Shown one piece after another: positions 46,101-58,370 of a DNA stretch of 64,000 nt. The notes beneath the pieces are model-generated. The model was not told the origin of the DNA and ran no database searches. It was given only the letters and a program-made list of their open reading frames with translations. The first letter of the stretch is position 1, and the number at the start of each line of letters is the position of its first letter. The position numbers and the translations under genes were made by a program. This stretch comes from Anoplopoma fimbria (lineage: Eukaryota; Chordata; Actinopteri; Perciformes; Anoplopomatidae). The stretch covers positions 2,625,448-2,689,447 of the forward strand of contig NC_072453.1 of NCBI RefSeq assembly GCF_027596085.1, read 5' to 3'.

Positions 46101-46879
46101 GCCTGTGGGCGGATTAAGGACCGCAGCTTCTACGCCGAAAGTGATCAAACTTCAAAAGGCTCGCTGTCGACGGGGAGTGTTAGAAGTCATACGGTGTGTG
46201 GGAGCACGGGAGGAGGAGGACACGTGTAATGTGTCGGTCTACATGTGACAGCTCTTGACACGCAGTCAGATTAACAGCCTTGGTGAAGATTCTGATTGAC
46301 ACTTTGACTTTGTGTACAGAGGAAGAGCGACGAGGGAGACTGAATGTAATGGCCATGGGCTTCTAAAGGGCCTTCTGCTGAGTCATGATCAGTTGGCAGG
46401 GTGCTTACTTTTTAGACGTCAGCCATCCAAACAACTTAGAAAATGTGACATGATTGCAACCTAATGTCAAGAGAAAAAAGTTCTATGGAACCAATTACAG
46501 ATGGAGTTTGCAGCGGTATCCAGAAGTGAACAGGAAACGTCACAATCTTATTTGCATAGTTGCTACAGCTCTCTTAACTTTGTGGGTTTCTTCGAAACAG
46601 AGAAGCCCCTTGTTCAGAAAAGTTTCACCAGGAAGAAGTTCTCAAGAACTCACGTCATGAGGGTGGGATGTGAATTCAGAAAGGAAAATAATGACTTTTC
46701 AGTGACCAAGCTGGTATTAATATTACTTATTTTATAATGTAGAAATTACAAACTATAAAATTAACCAAAACCAATTTTCTCACCTTTAAGCAGCTATGGC
46801 CCCTTATCTTTCAAAATGATTCTCCTGACATGCAGCACCGACTGTAGGTCACTTGTGTTTTGGGAGCACTCACGTAAAG
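43113..46879. other. Non-coding stretch upstream of the found rab26 exons
   Basis: No rab26 5' exon was found on the minus strand. A CpG-richer block at ~45940-46235 holds a 72-codon plus-strand frame (46011-46229, with IKDRSFYAESDQTSKGSL) that is not recognisable and has no clear exon borders; it could be a regulatory or exon relic. Confidence 0.4.
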
Positions 46880-47470
46880 GCTGTTTGAAATGGCCTTCTG
46901 CACACTGCACTCAATCAGTATGCACTACATACTAAATTAAGGTTAAGTATGCTTTTTTACCAGCGGACTGTTCACACTGACGTAAACTCTATCGATCACC
47001 ACATCACTGGTCCTGGCTCCCGTTTAATGAAAAATGATCATCAAATCACAATCAACATCTTCCACTCGATGTGATAACAATCTGAAGAGCCGCAATGCAT
47101 TTTGGGGAGGTTGAGAATGTCCAGGAAGCTCACTTTTCGAAGTCTTGTTGGGCTTTTCCAACATGCTGATGTTTAGCAGGTGTCATGTTTACCTAGTTAA
47201 TCATCTGAGCTTATCGTGCTAGCCTGCTAACTTTGCTAAATAGCACAAACATACAGCTTAGGCTGATGGGAAAGATGGTTTCGCAAGTATCTCGATGTAA
47301 AACAAAGTGTGAACAAATGTCTCAACAACAGTTCACGTAAAAAACACAAATGTCAACCTCATGGTCGCGCTACAGTGGGGGATCTCCAAAATTAGAAGCA
47401 CTAACTGGTTCAATCCCCACATGAACCAATATCTACTTTCCCATACTGCTCTTACTTCATGTAGTTGTGA
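46880..47470. repeat. Decayed dispersed repeats
   Basis: 46890-47110 has TATGCACTACATACT, AAGTATGC and GCAATGCATTTTGGG words of a known type of fish repeat. 47150-47460 matches the 25840-26010 family (TGATGTTTAGCAGGTGTCAT, GCTTAGGCTGATGGGAA, CTCATGGTCGCGCTACAG). Confidence 0.5.
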
Positions 47471-47499
47471 AAACAGCTATTAATCAATCAACCTTGACT

Positions 47500-47676
47500 A
47501 GTGTGTGTGCATGTGTGTGGGTGTGGACTCTTTTCTGGGCGTTCGTTTCAGGAAGCTGTGGTCAGATGTGAGGTCGCTGGGTGGGGAAATACAGAGAGAG
47601 AGTAATATTAAGAAAGAGATAAGGGAAAGAATTTAGTTCAGTTTGGATGAGAAGGAAGATCAACACAGCTCTGCAG
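47500..47676 (+). other. Possible 5' non-coding exon of the Pro/Ser-rich gene
   Basis: Purine-rich segment ending in CAGCTCTGCAG followed by a donor GTAAAC at 47677. The next acceptor (CTCTTCACAG) is at 48327, giving a 651-nt intron. The 5' boundary is not determined. Confidence 0.35.
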
Positions 47677-48327
47677 GTAAACAATGTTTTATATTTTTAC
47701 TATCATTACAAAGGTTTTCACAAATTTTAAACTATTTCTAGGTTTACGTTTTAAGTTACAGACCATATTCAGAGTTTATGTTATTTGGTTAGGACGTTTA
47801 TTGGTGTGTGCAATACAGTAGTAGCTTAATCTAACCAACTTTATTTATAATTTTAAGCAAAACTATGTAACTGTTGAGAGGAAATAACACAATTCCACAC
47901 ATAAGATGCTGAATTTATAACAAGCATTACATTTTTTACTGAAGCTTGACTTAGTCTAGCATGCTTACCTCATTTTTTTCTGTTGTTAAAGTTGGCAAAC
48001 TTTAAGCTATTATATGGCTGTATAAAGAACATAACTGAGTTATGCGTTACAGTTACAATAGCATGACATTATAGTTAAAACGTAACAATAGTTGAATAAC
48101 GATACAAATGTAATAAATACCTTTTCAACTTAAAAAAAGGTGGCTTTCAGTTAATTCTAGAAACATCCCTTTAAAAATGCACATGTTGTTGACACAGCAG
48201 CTAGTATCTCTTGGTTGTGAAACTTATTTTGAGAAGCTGAAATGGGCGTTTCCTGTTCCTCTTTTCAAAATTGGAACGTCCTGACCCTCCCTCCTTCCTC
48301 TCACGCTCTACATGTTTCTCTTCACAG

Positions 48328-49405
48328 GTTTATTAATGCTCACCAGCCCTGACAAACACTTCAAAGAAGATGAATAACCGTTCTGTTGCTATTAATGGCA
48401 GTGATAGCCCAGCCTGCGCCAACGGCAGCTACACTAAGCGTGGCCAGCTGAGTGAAAAAGTCTCTGAAGCTAATCTCGTACGTCTCAGACAAGGACCGGG
48501 AAATGTCACAACACGAATCCATGAGCCAAGAGAGCGCTCTTCCTCAACAGTCCACACCTCTAATGTGACGCCACGTTCTCATCAGCGGCGGTGGTCAGAC
48601 GACTATTGCAGGTGTGGGAACTCGTACGTGATAACTGTGAAGAAGAACAAGAAGGAACCGCAGCCTCCTCTGCGTGGAGTATCCCTCCTCCGACCCCAGC
48701 CTGCATCCCATCATTCATCCAAACGCTACTCCTGCCCCCCAATTGGGGTCTTCGGCTCATCCTCCTCTTCCTCGTCGTCCTCCACTTCTTCCTGCTCCTC
48801 TCCTCCTCCTGTCCAGACATCTGTCATCACCGGCCACGACCCTCTAGGTTGGAAGCTGCGTCCAAAGAAGAGCTCCACGTCCCCCCGGGCTCGCACTAAC
48901 AGGCTGTCTCTGCAGATTCCCCTCCCGGTCATAGTCCCTGAACCCGAATCTAGTCCTGCTACTAACTCTCCATCAGTCGATGTTACTAATCCAGACCCGC
49001 CTCGTGAAAACAAACCCCCTCCCAGACCCAAACCACCCCGACGCCGCCACTCCGACTCCTCGGCCTTCCTCAGATCCCTGGCGACCCCTCTGCCTGCGGT
49101 GACACTCGAGGAGCTCCGCGCCGTGCACCTCCGCCCGCTCACCCTTCTGGACGAGTCTGACGACGTCTTCAGCGGGGGGGACGAAGGGGAGGCGGGGGTG
49201 ACCGCTCGGCCGTGCAAAATATCACCACCAGTTCCAGAAAAAACTTCCATGGCGAGACAAATAGCACAACTGATGGGTCACTCATACAAACGCCGTGGGC
49301 CTGTCACAGCTAATGAGGAAATCAATTACAACAGTGTTATGAAGCCAAAGGCAAGACATTCACACCAGACTGAAGACCTCAGCAGACTGAATGCTAGAAT
49401 CACTG
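48328..49405 (+). CDS. Main exon of an unidentified Pro/Ser/Arg-rich protein
   Basis: The exon follows an acceptor (TGTTTCTCTTCACAG); the ATG at 48370 (A at -3) opens 345 codons before the donor at 49406 (CACTG then GTAAGC). If not spliced it stops after four more residues. Features: RRWSDDYCRCGNSYVITVKK at 73-92, an eleven-residue Ser/Thr run near 130-140, PRENKPPPRPKPPRRRHSDS at 211-230 (SH3-ligand and basophilic kinase-type sites), an acidic patch LLDESDDVFSGGDEGE at 259-274, and ARQIAQLMGHSYKRRG at 295-310. No signal peptide, membrane segment or enzyme motif. It is predicted to be a mostly disordered adaptor-like cytoplasmic or nuclear protein. Higher GC3 than the surroundings, third-position regularity and splice borders support a real gene. 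Family not recognised with confidence. Confidence 0.75.
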
Positions 49406-50699
49406 GTAAGCACTGGTGAAAATCTCCAAATAACCTGAGAATAAAGAATGATTATGTAGCATTACACCTCTATATTAGAAGAAAGTAAACTTGTAAGAGA
49501 CGCATACAGGGTCTTAATGGTCTTCAATGTACAGATTTAGCTACAAAATCATTATCTTGGTGTGGCCCTCCAGTGGCACTTTTCTTCACCAAAATACAAA
49601 TGCATCCATGTGGCCTTTTTTTTTTCAGAACGCCAGCTTTTTTCAATAGTTCCCAATGAGGAGAGGGCGCCGCTGCCAGGGCCTTTTTTTTTTTTTTTTT
49701 TTTTAGAGCGCCCTGTTTTTTCGTGCGGCCACTCCGAACGCTTCTAGTTTGAAATCCCTGAACATTTATAAGTGCTCCCCAGTGCACTGCCAGTGCTTTT
49801 CTGCCAGAGAAGAATGCTATATAGACACATGGACAGAACTGAACATGCAGACTTTGATTATTGGTTGATATCAAAAGTTAAGATTCAACGGTGTTGAGCA
49901 CGGCCATCCTCCTTGGAAGCAATATTTACAAACGTGGAGAATAACTGAACCTGTTGTAAAAAAGAAAAGTCACTGTACAGTAGAAATGATAATTGCCCAA
50001 GTATAAGACATATGCTGCAGGGATGGTGATAACCTGATGGAATCAACTGAAATAGTTAACGTACTAGAACGTACTTTTGTGTAGGCTTGCTTTTCTTTTG
50101 TTCAATATTAATGAAGCATTCATTTTCAATTGTTTTAAGCATTTAGGCTTAGCCATAGGATTAGAGCAGAAGAGAAGGAACAAGAAATGTTAAAGAATAA
50201 ATAAAGATCTAAAGATAAAGAAAATAAACTTTGAGGACAAAAACGTGAACTAAGAATGCTATTGATGCAGCAGAGAAACTACACTTCCCATAATGCAAAA
50301 TGATTGGGACTCTCCCTGCCTTGTAAACACTCACACCTTTCAAAGCTTTCCAAAAATGTGTTGTCTTCCAGCTAAGATACCCTTTATGACATCATCAGCT
50401 GTTCTTCCTTACACTTTGGAAAGTTAGGGCCATGTATGACACTATACAGCTACAGTTGCAAACTGAGTAGTACTCCTCATACTGGTGCAGATACAAATAC
50501 GTGTTTTAAAGAAATATGTTGTACTGTAAATGAAGATGATGCACAACACTGTCTTCAAAGTTCACAGGAGATCTAATTGTAGATTCCCGAGTGCCTTACA
50601 CCCTGATTTACTTTTGATTGATTTCCTCTATCATGTGCTGAGGGGAGAGGAGGGGCGTTACGGTGCCAGTCAATAGTAACAGCATTTCCTGTGTTCCAG
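49406..50699 (+). other. Intron of the Pro/Ser-rich gene with poly-T repeat
   Basis: 49540-49760 contains two long T tracts and a duplicated GAGCGCC...TTTTTTC motif, probably repeat-derived. The minus-strand frame across it is poly-Lys from the T tract, not a gene. Confidence 0.4.
50278..50296 (+). promoter_or_regulatory. ZNF143/THAP11-like motif
   Basis: ACTACACTTCCCATAATGC matches the long ZNF143/THAP11 motif (ACTACAAnTCCCAGnATGC) at nearly all core positions. It lies in the intron of the Pro/Ser-rich gene, 400 bp before the terminal exon. Function is inferred from the motif only. Confidence 0.5.
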
Positions 50700-50906
50700 C
50701 AGGACTGCGTGTGGATACCGGCTGTGACAGGGAGAGGTCCACGCCACGCTTCCCTGGCTGAGGAGACTGAGAGAGGAGACCTCTTCAACCTCCAACACCA
50801 GTTGTACAGATTACGGTCCATGGACTGTATGACTAATCATGGTCTACGTTTTTCTAAAGTGTACAAGATTGCCAGAGTTAAAGACACTTTTGTAGCCGAC
50901 CTCTGA
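50700..50906 (+). CDS. Likely terminal exon of the Pro/Ser-rich gene
   Basis: An acceptor pair TTCCAG/CAG (ends at 50699 and 50702) follows a pyrimidine-rich stretch. Joined directly to the donor at 49405 (phase 1), the protein continues GLRVDTGCDRERSTPRFPG and stops at 50759-50761. A longer frame, open to 50906 (AEETERGDLFNLQHQLYRLR to DTFVADL), would need an extra exon to shift phase. Which is used cannot be decided here. Confidence 0.4.
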   Translation, partial: QDCVWIPAVTGRGPRHASLAEETERGDLFNLQHQLYRLRSMDCMTNHGLRFSKVYKIARVKDTFVADL

Positions 50907-53900
50907 CACAAATGACTATTATTACATCAGCACTGCGTTATGTTTAACCTCTCCACCATACATTCCTGTTAGATATCTGCGGAAATATGAGTTTGTTAAT
51001 TGTGTGAGTTCAGGCAAGTATTGCTTCAGGCAACCCTGTCTCCTAAAAATGATGTTCACTTCTCATACAGCTAAACTGCAGTCTCAATTAGGCTTTGAAG
51101 GAAACATATTTTCTCCCAAATTACAGTTTTAAACAAGTGATTACCATTAAGAATTGACACAAAGACAAACAGGCAAGGAAACTACGTAATGATGTTTAGT
51201 AAAAGATCATGTTTTGGCTTTAAAAGTGTTGTTGTTACATAACTTAAATTATGTGCTTAACGTAAAAGTAAGACCATGTTGACTTCTGGTTTCACAGTTT
51301 TTCATTATTGTTAGTTGAATACAATATTTTCAATAAAACTTTTTAACTGATGGTCAAACAAAGCAAATCATTTTGATACATTACTTCGGCCTCTGGTAAG
51401 ATATGAATGGTGTTTGACGTTATTTGCGATATCTTATTGATGATTTAACCTGTTAAAAGATGATCACAGCCCTAAAATGATTGGAATAACAGGAGTGTAG
51501 AAATAGGATAACTGTTTTTTATAAAGTTTGTCAAGGATGCATGCTTCTATTGCTTGTTTTTATCAGCAATTCCCACGGTCTGATGTCTCTGACACTCAAC
51601 CTCCAGATGAATTTCTTCTGCTATGCTCCAGTTCAGGCTTGGCAGGCCCTTACCTACAATACATTTTTGCCTGACAGATGCACACACACACACACACACA
51701 CACTAACAATGTGCAGCAGCAAAATCTAACGTGCTTGTGGCTTCAATGTGACTGGAATAGTATGCCGACTACACACAGGTGCAAGGTGCTGAGGATCTTT
51801 TTGCTTATCTTCACAGTCAAATAAACACGTCGGCAAATAGCTTTAAGTTTACACAGACCGTCGAATCACAAAGAACCAGCTGCTTAGAGGGAAATCGCTG
51901 GGAATATTGCAACCAAAAAAAAAATTGGACCATGTTATCACTGTGAAAATACTGGTTACAACTACAAAGTTGTTTTACAAATGCCAAGTAATGCCCTTTA
52001 GACCCATGGTGTGTTTTTACAGCAACAACAGCAGGGAAACATTTCCAATTAAAACCAGTGAGAGGATCCAAAAGAAAATGTAAAAGGACAAAACGTTGGC
52101 CTATATCCAGAAAGTAGCAGCCATGGGCCAACACTTGTTTACCTCCTGTTTCCTCTGCCCCGGTTTGCAGACTCACCATGTATCCACATTATCAACTCGC
52201 AACATATAAGAATGGGTTCAGGCAGAACTAAGTGTTGCAAGAAACTGTCCCAACGCCATTGTAGCTGAAGCTTACCCACCACCCTCATGTTCCCCCTCGG
52301 GTGAACACTTTTAGCTCAGTAAACACGTTTGCAGTAGTTTGCATTGTTAGCGCTGTTAGCTTCCAGCTGCCGGCTCAGTCGCTGCGAGGCAATAGAAATG
52401 CTCCCAATCTCGTATATTGCACCTTTAAAAAGTATTTTCCTTGGTACTCATGCAAACGTAAAATCCAACTTTGTGTGGTCTATAATATATACATATATTA
52501 TATATAATTTATGTATAATATATATATATAATATAATTAAACAAATAAAGAAATAAATACATTTTTCATAAAGTAATATTTACTTGTTTTTCAAATTTGA
52601 AATGTAGGATTTCACTTCAAATTCTCAAGCCCAGGCCAAGAAAGCATTACATTACTATTACATCATCATGGTTGTTTTTTAGTATTTTGAGCAAGAAACT
52701 TAATTTTTGGCCTTAGGATAGTATGAGTGTAAAAAATATCTCAACTCAAGGTCCACTTACTATTTTTTTTCAAAGTTTTCAAAGGTGTTTTAAAATAAAT
52801 GAATGGTAAAAAAAGATGCAGACAGAGAAGTTTGGATGGAGTCAGTTTTGTGAATCTGGGTTTGGTCCTCTGAGATGAGCTGCTGGGTGTCGAGCCGAAC
52901 GGAGAAAGATCTGCAGTGTAGGCTGCAAGCAACGCTGCAGGCAGGCGAGTGGTGGGACTACGGCACAGATCATCTTTCATACTCATAAACACATGCAGAG
53001 ACCCCACACACATACACACACTCTGTAGCAAACCCTGCAAATGCAAAAAAAAAAATGCTGCTGTATCTCAAAGAGGAATCATTCCACAAAACATCTATTG
53101 CTTCAAGTCAAAACTAGCAAACTACCTCAAGTCTGAACATTACTTTCAACTGTGTTAAGACCTCTTTGTGTTCACTTTTACCTGCATCAGCTACTGGGAA
53201 ATTTACTCTTTCTGTCAAGAAGGGACGGCAGCTCTAAACTTAATGCGTTAAGACAATTACAATGAGAATCATTACAGAATCACTCTGGCAAAACACAGAA
53301 TCACACCTACAGTTTGTTGTCTTTGCTTCAAATGCGGGAAGGAAAACGTAACCGACTTTGCGTCTTTGTATCTGCTTTGTATCAGACCGTCTCCAGTTTT
53401 ACTATTCAGTTCTCCTTCTATGGTGACTCCTAACGAGACCTAATCTGACTGCCACATGGTTCGTTACACAGAACCATCTGAGAGGCCGTCATTGGAAACT
53501 GTTTGGAAAAGGGCGGGAACTTTCTAGAAATACTTGGCGGGTGACTGTATGAGCCATCTGTCAACCAAACTCTTGCCCAGGCCAGTTGGTAGAAGAGCGA
53601 AAAATGAGCGTTCAGTGTCTTTCTTTGCTCGTATTTAGATGAAGAAATACTCTCAAGGTCTGATAAAACTGATGAAGCATCTACGTTAACCTCTTCAGGA
53701 GCCACCATTGTTGTTTAGAGCGCCTCTCTGTCTCTCACACACCTAAGCCAAGCCCGTAGTTGGCAGTAGCTCCTGAGAGGACGCTGAATGGTCCGTGATC
53801 TGACTTACTGGACACAAGCACATTGCTTGAAGCCTAACAATACGGATTTTTCGTGTGATCTTGTGATATTGTGAGAAACCAGCTGCCCTGCAAAGTAAAA

Positions 53901-54589
53901 TGTGACTATTGTCTCCACGGAAAATCTGCAGCATTTGTCAATTGTTCCAATGATATTAACATTTAAGGAGGACAGCCCAATGTGACTCCCAAGGTGCATT
54001 GCTGTAAGGCATCATTCAATAACTGATTCTAAACTTATTTTGTCTGTTCTTGCAAAGATGTTGGAATAGAACTATTTATCCCTGATTCCATTGATGAACG
54101 CAGAGAGCAACACGTACTGACTGCATCCAGCAGCATTGCATTATTTGATGCCCTTTTTCAAGTTACAGTAGCCTGGATGTGCCAATCTAACAAGTGACAC
54201 TGACAAGAGGGCTGCTTTTCTGATGTGGTGGCATGTCAAAACTGGGAAAGTAGGACGGTGGTGTATGTTGACGGCGCCAGTGTGTGGCCATACATACAAA
54301 ACAAACAGTGTTTTGATCGCTCCATTAATTCCAATATAGGATCTTCACTGTATGCATATCGCAAAGAAAGAATAGGGGGCTTTCAGCGGGATCCTGCAGA
54401 GCACTGGAGTCCACTTCTGGCTGATTCAGTTGAGAGCATGCTCGTTAGAGACTTCCTCTAGCTGAGATGACTGACTTCCTGCTGGCTCATCTGACACATG
54501 AATAACTATACCCATACAACTCTCCCAAATTAGTCAGATTTTATTGGAGGGATCAAATTCTGAAAAAACAAATAGTCATTCAGGATGTT
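50907..54589. other. Non-coding stretch with repeat fragments
   Basis: Contains a fragment of the 40015-40440 family at ~51175-51300, a (CA)n at 51681-51703, a copy of the 29890-30350 family end at ~52330-52430, and AT microsatellite sequence at ~52485-52540. No exon is supported. Confidence 0.45.
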
Positions 54590-54747
54590 TTACTTTTGCT
54601 CTGGTTTATGCTTTTAGATGCTTGTTTAAGAAAGGAGATGCACTTATGACTTCTGGTGACTAGTAGTTCTCTTGAATACCTATGTTGAATACACTTCCTG
54701 TAAGTCGCTTTGGATAAAAGCGTCTGCTAAATGACTGTAATGTAATG
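54590..54747 (+). mobile_element. L2-type LINE 3' end
   Basis: TACTTTTGCTCTGGTTTATG through GTAAGTCGCTTTGGATAAAA, GCGTCTGCTAAATGACTG and TAATGTAATGG; near-identical to 19800-19960. Strongly 5'-truncated. Confidence 0.88.
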
Positions 54748-55439
54748 GAAAAAATTTTCATGGTTTTATTAGTCCTTTCTTTAGTGATGATTGTGTATGT
54801 CAATTATACTTTTGGGCCAGTGTGCATCACATGATCATGCATTGCCAAACACGGCCATTACACCAAAATGGAAATCACAGGCCATCCCTGTTCCTGGAAG
54901 TTTTTGTTTAACATATATGCTATACACCATTCAAGATACTTAACTTACAAAAAGAAAAAACATAATTTGTGTGGAACAATGATGAAACGCCTCTAACCAA
55001 TGGCACCAGTGTTGTAAATGTATCTAGGAGACTCTAGTTGTTCTGCTTTAAGAAATGTTGAGGATGAACTTCCCCGAAGTCCAAACTAACTAAACACAGC
55101 GATCCTATAAAATGCACCAATTATATCCTACCAGCGCCAATACTAGTGAATAGTGAGCGTAGGTATCAGGACAGACATAGTGGGTTTGGTAAACACATAC
55201 AACAAACCACAGCAAAATCTTTTTAAGGCTTCCTACCAAATACACAGAGCTGAAGGATCAAACGCTCCGAACACACTTGGTTTGAATAAACCTTGGATAT
55301 ACAGTAAGCTTTCCGTCAAACCAAGTGATTAATAACTCAAAGCTTGTATGGTAAAATTGGAGCAACATTCTCAAGGAGAAGAAGATGAAAAGGCAGAGAT
55401 GAACAGACCTTTCCCTTCTTCAGAGCGAGGCAGAACCGA

Positions 55440-55749
55440 CTGACACTTATTAGCCTGCTGCACTCTCAGTCTCGGTGTGTGTAGTGTGTATGTGTTTGGG
55501 ACACACACACAAACACGTGTTACTACTGTGGAGTAGTGTTTGCTTGATTTGGGGTAAAGTGTGCAAATGTTGTGGCAGAAAACCATTGAAGAGATGCAGT
55601 TCTTGGAGTTTAGCAACCAGCAGGGATATTTTATTGCAGAAATTGAGATACTGATGATCTCTTATATACCTTTAATCTCGCCCCCCTTCCCTCACTTTCA
55701 GCCAATCAATTCTTGTTGATTGGACCATGACAAAGCACATTTGGCCTTT
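55440..55749. other. Unassigned non-coding stretch
   Basis: Nothing recognisable apart from short CA and GTGT tracts. Confidence 0.35.
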
Positions 55750-56034
55750 CATTACATTACATTACATTACAGTACAGTCATTTAGCAATCAGTAGTATAT
55801 ATTACATATCATTCACCCATTCACACACTGATGACAGGCTACCATGCAAGGTGCCACCATCAGACTCTAACTAACATTCACGCAACATCCAGTCCACACC
55901 GATGGCAAGCCTTCAGGAGCAACTTGGGGTTAAGTGTCTTGCCCAAGGACACATCGACTGCCGAAGCCGGGTATCGAACCACCGACCCTCTGATTGGAGA
56001 ACTACCTTCCTCTCCACTACGCCACAGCCGCCCC
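55750..56034 (-). mobile_element. tRNA-derived SINE with L2-like tail
   Basis: On the minus strand it starts GGGGCGGCTGTGGCGTAGTG. It has an A box (TGGCGTAGTGGA, ~56013-56024) and a B box (GGTTCGATACC, 55970-55980), the internal Pol III promoter of a tRNA head. The body has TGTCCTTGGGCAAGACACTT and AACCCCAAGTTGCTCC, words of a widespread fish SINE. The tail reads GCTAAATGACTGTACTGTAA then TGTAATG repeats, like the L2 LINE tails in this window, consistent with mobilisation by L2 machinery. Confidence 0.88.
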
Positions 56035-57039
56035 TTTCACTCACGTTCTGTTTTCCTTCATTCAATGTCAGGTTATGTCAGCCTAACCGACATGACACCC
56101 CGACAGGAAATGTCACTCTCACATCCCAACCCCTCCTGGCACGACCTTGGCACTGTTTATGGGACTCGCTTATCTCCCTTTGACCCCCACACCGACTTCA
56201 TACAACCTTTATCAGATAGATGGAAATGTACCCGAAAATATTGATGTTAATCAGGAGTATTGAGCCAGGAGCCTCCCTTTAAACATTACAACAATGTAAG
56301 TGATTATACATAAAACCCTGAACCTGTGTCCAAGTGGAATTTGTCTGTTTTTGAATTTGCACGTGTGTTAAGGGTTGCAGTTAAAGCAAGCTTAATTTAG
56401 CTTAATTAAATTAAACCAGACTCGGGTTAACTAAACACTCCAGAGAAGCTCAAACATCTTCAGTATAAAACCCTCAGGCGAGAACTAAAATATTAGCATT
56501 TTCCTTAAGCAAGTACATCTTTTTGTTCTATGAAGTTATCAAGTTTGTGGGAGCCTCAAAAACAATACTGTACAAAGTTAGCAAACAGCCCGCAAGATTT
56601 TACTCTGGTAACAGCAACCAGAAATATCCGTATCGTGGTGGCTGCCAACCTAGAGGTGTCTGAATATGCTTCTTTATAAATAGATAGCATTTTTCTTCAC
56701 AATACTTTAGGGGACTAAAATAATGGGATTGTCACCTATATTACGAATGTAATATTACATCCTGATGAAAATGCATGTTCAGCAACATTGGGCGCTATTA
56801 TCAGACTCATTATGGCCAAAAAATTGCAAGAACTTGCAAGGAAAACTGAGGACAGAGATGATGAATGAATTGTTGGCAGGTTTGAGGAAACAGCAGTCTG
56901 TTTTTAATCGTAGCCAAGAGATCGGCGAGACATCTCAGGCCGTTCATCATCTGTTTTTATAATGGATTGTGGATTAATTGGAAACATTTTCAGAATGAAT
57001 ACTTGTTTCCACTAAAAGAAAGGGAGAGAAATGTGTAGG
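56035..57039. other. Unassigned non-coding stretch
   Basis: No supported feature. Confidence 0.4.
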
Positions 57040-57140
57040 TTTTGTTTTTATAGGTCATTATGCAATGGTTTAACTGGTCCGGCCCACTTTAGATCAAATT
57101 AGGCTGTATGTGGCCCAAATTTAATGATTTTGACATCCTT
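57040..57140. repeat. Fragment of a dispersed teleost repeat
   Basis: GTCATTATGCAATGGTTT, CTGGTCCGGCCCACTT, AGATCAAATTAGGCTGTATG and TGGCCC words in the order of a common fish repeat. Confidence 0.5.
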
Positions 57141-58189
57141 GGTTTAGGGCAATATCACATGCAAGAGCATGAGTGTGTGTGGATTCTTTCCAGGTCCTTA
57201 ACATACTGCAATAACTCAACTACAGATGGAGCCATTAAAAGTTTCTGACAAATCCCCTGAAAGGCTAAATAACAATTAGCATCCAACAACCACAGGACAC
57301 ATCTAAATCTCCTGCTTCTTGTCTTCTACATATTCATGAGACACTCGTTGGCCCTTTCAAGCTGTTTTCTCACTCCTGTCTGATAAGCGGTGGCGACAGT
57401 GGAAACGATCAAGTAAACTGGCTAAAAGTGAAAAAGAAATGCTGTTGCTAAAGCTCTTACTCAGTGATTGGAGAAGAGAGAGAACAGATAGCTTGGATTT
57501 AAAGCCTTGACAGAAGGGAGAAAGCATGACAAATAAACAAAGGAAGAAGAAGAAAGTGTGAAGGCTGGTGGGATGTCACATGCTAGATGGAAAAAGAGAA
57601 AAAAAGTATGGCTCATGAGTTTGTGTGAGTAGAAAAAAGAGACAGACAGAAATGCAGAGAGAGGGGGGAGTTGGAAGGACAAACATTAATTGATTTAGTT
57701 AGATAAACAGAAAGAGAGTTGGAGATTGTTTCATTAAATTGTTTATTTTCTGCTTGGAAAAGACCTTGATGAGCAAAGCATCACCACTCTCTCCTGCCAA
57801 TCAGCAGAGGGTTTTTTGGTTGTTCACCCCAAATCTTTTTGGTGTCCCAGCAGCTCAATTAGGCAAACTGGCACTGAGATTCATCGTCTATGTGGTTACT
57901 GGAGAAGCTGTCTGGATAATGATTGTTTGAAAAGTTGGGAGTGAGAATGTGTTGGAACATTCAGGAGATCAATGTGTCTTGATTTGTAACAATACATGCA
58001 TTCTTTGAAGGGAAAAAGTCTATCTTAATGGAAATACCAACATGTTGATATGCAAGTCTGAAGTGTTTTTAGTAACGGTGTTTGTTACTGCTGTCGATAC
58101 TGATTGTTGATTGATAAGCACAGCTTACTGTACAAACTAGAATTACAACCATACGGTTGCATGCCTCTGCCAACCACTCATTTTGTAGT

Positions 58190-58370
58190 TTAAACCCATG
58201 TCTGTCCAAAATGTCACTTTCTTGAGATATGGACAAAAAAAAGTGTTTTGAGAGGTCACAGTGAGCTTCGAATCAGTTCATCTTTGAGGCCAAGTGGACG
58301 TTTGGGTCAAACTGGACGAAATTTGCTCAAGGCTTTCCGAGATATCACGAGATTGGGATGAAGGTGAGGA
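58190..58370. repeat. Dispersed teleost repeat, copy 2
   Basis: Shares GAGAGGTCACAGTGA, TTCATC, AAGTGGACGTTTGGGTC, GCTCAAGGC and GAGATATCACGAGAT words with 38265-38490. Confidence 0.5.

Noticed and set aside
48560..49250. Minus-strand frames opposite the Pro/Ser-rich exon
   Set aside because: Composition is explained by the antisense of Ser/Pro codons; splice signals support the plus strand.
49524..49874. 116-codon minus-strand frame with Lys run
   Set aside because: The Lys run is the T tract of a repeat in the intron; no supporting features.
52741..53046. Possible rab26 5' exon on the minus strand
   Set aside because: Sequence lacks P-loop or switch motifs and does not match Rab proteins.
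54225..54461. 78-codon plus-strand frame before the L2 tail
   Set aside because: No family, no splice borders and a length expected by chance in 64 kb.
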